DNA from: Ornithodoros turicata
Taxonomy: Eukaryota; Arthropoda; Arachnida; Ixodida; Argasidae
Length of the DNA stretch: 64,000 nucleotides
Direction: 5' to 3'
NCBI RefSeq assembly: GCF_037126465.1
Contig: NC_088206.1
Span: 26,104,790 to 26,168,789 of the forward strand
Shown: positions 63,878 through 64,000 of the stretch, one piece after another
Position numbering within the stretch: position 1 is the stretch's first letter
How the letters are laid out: each line of letters opens with the position of its first letter
Notes under the pieces: model-generated
The model's input: the letters and a program-made list of their open reading frames with translations, nothing else
Told to the model about the DNA's origin: nothing
The model's database searches: none
Program-made: the position numbers and the translations under genes

Positions 63878-64000
63878 AGGGCTCTGGTGCCACGTTTTCC
63901 GAATTTGGCGATCGCCTGTGTTATAACTCCAGCAGAATAGCATTGCACAAGCCACTGATAACTTTCTTTCTTTCGCTGCATGATACAGGGAGTGTCGCCT
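63878..64000. repeat. Irregular tandem repeat, right part after the Gypsy insertion
   Basis: The unit resumes with AGGGCTCTGGTGCCACG, GATCGCCTGTGTTATAAC, CCAGCAGAATAGCATTGC and GCATGATACAGGGAGTGTCG, matching 58801-59389. It runs to the window end. Confidence 0.85.

Overview
This window looks like a repeat-rich, gene-poor piece of an animal nuclear genome. It is probably an arthropod, and a chelicerate such as a tick is my best guess. The guess rests on the mix of elements seen: a CsRn1-type Ty3/Gypsy element with a tRNA-Trp primer site, a Penelope-like element with a GIY-YIG domain, several RNase H-bearing non-LTR relics, tRNA-like SINEs, hAT and pogo-type DNA elements and many fold-back MITEs. 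It was not tested by any search. I recognise no host gene with confidence; almost every supported coding region belongs to a transposable element.

Layout. 1-7327 is a highly homogeneous 256-bp satellite, interrupted by a 2.2-kb element with CACTCTAAA ends (4543-6742) that carries a smaller relative inside it. 7328-13733 holds two head-to-head copies of a 3-kb terminal-inverted-repeat element. The first carries a truncated non-LTR insertion and a hAT MITE. A complete copy at 33334-36355 preserves the empty site of both insertions. 14090-17320 is a set of three diverged ~0.96-kb tandem copies split by a 5'-truncated Penelope-like element. 18650-20940 is AT-rich, with unidentified protein-like ORFs. 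21-32 kb contains hairpins, another CACTCTAAA element, fragments of Gypsy, non-LTR and hAT elements, a Tc1-like MITE, SINE copies and a pogo/Tigger remnant. 36.4-38.4 kb holds fold-back MITEs, a TTAA-flanked element, a SINE and an RNase H relic. 40517-40848 is a pentanucleotide tract.

42213-48808 has pogo-like ends and encloses a 5.9-kb palindrome with ~2-kb arms. 49.7-56.5 kb is a graveyard of non-LTR RNase H and RT relics, with a SINE insertion flanked by an exact 8-bp duplication, a hAT MITE with an 8-bp duplication, and a Penelope relic. 57440-58800 is a ~200-bp satellite with a visible three-unit higher-order period. 58800-64000 is a second, less regular array into which a young Gypsy element (59390-63877, identical LTRs) has inserted.

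Function. The one element that looks recently active is the Gypsy copy: identical LTRs, a 4-bp target duplication, a tRNA-Trp-type primer site, a polypurine tract, an intact pol and a GGGAAAC -1 frameshift site before the gag stop, but one in-frame stop in gag. The Penelope ORF is open but lacks its 5' part. Everything else appears dead or non-autonomous.
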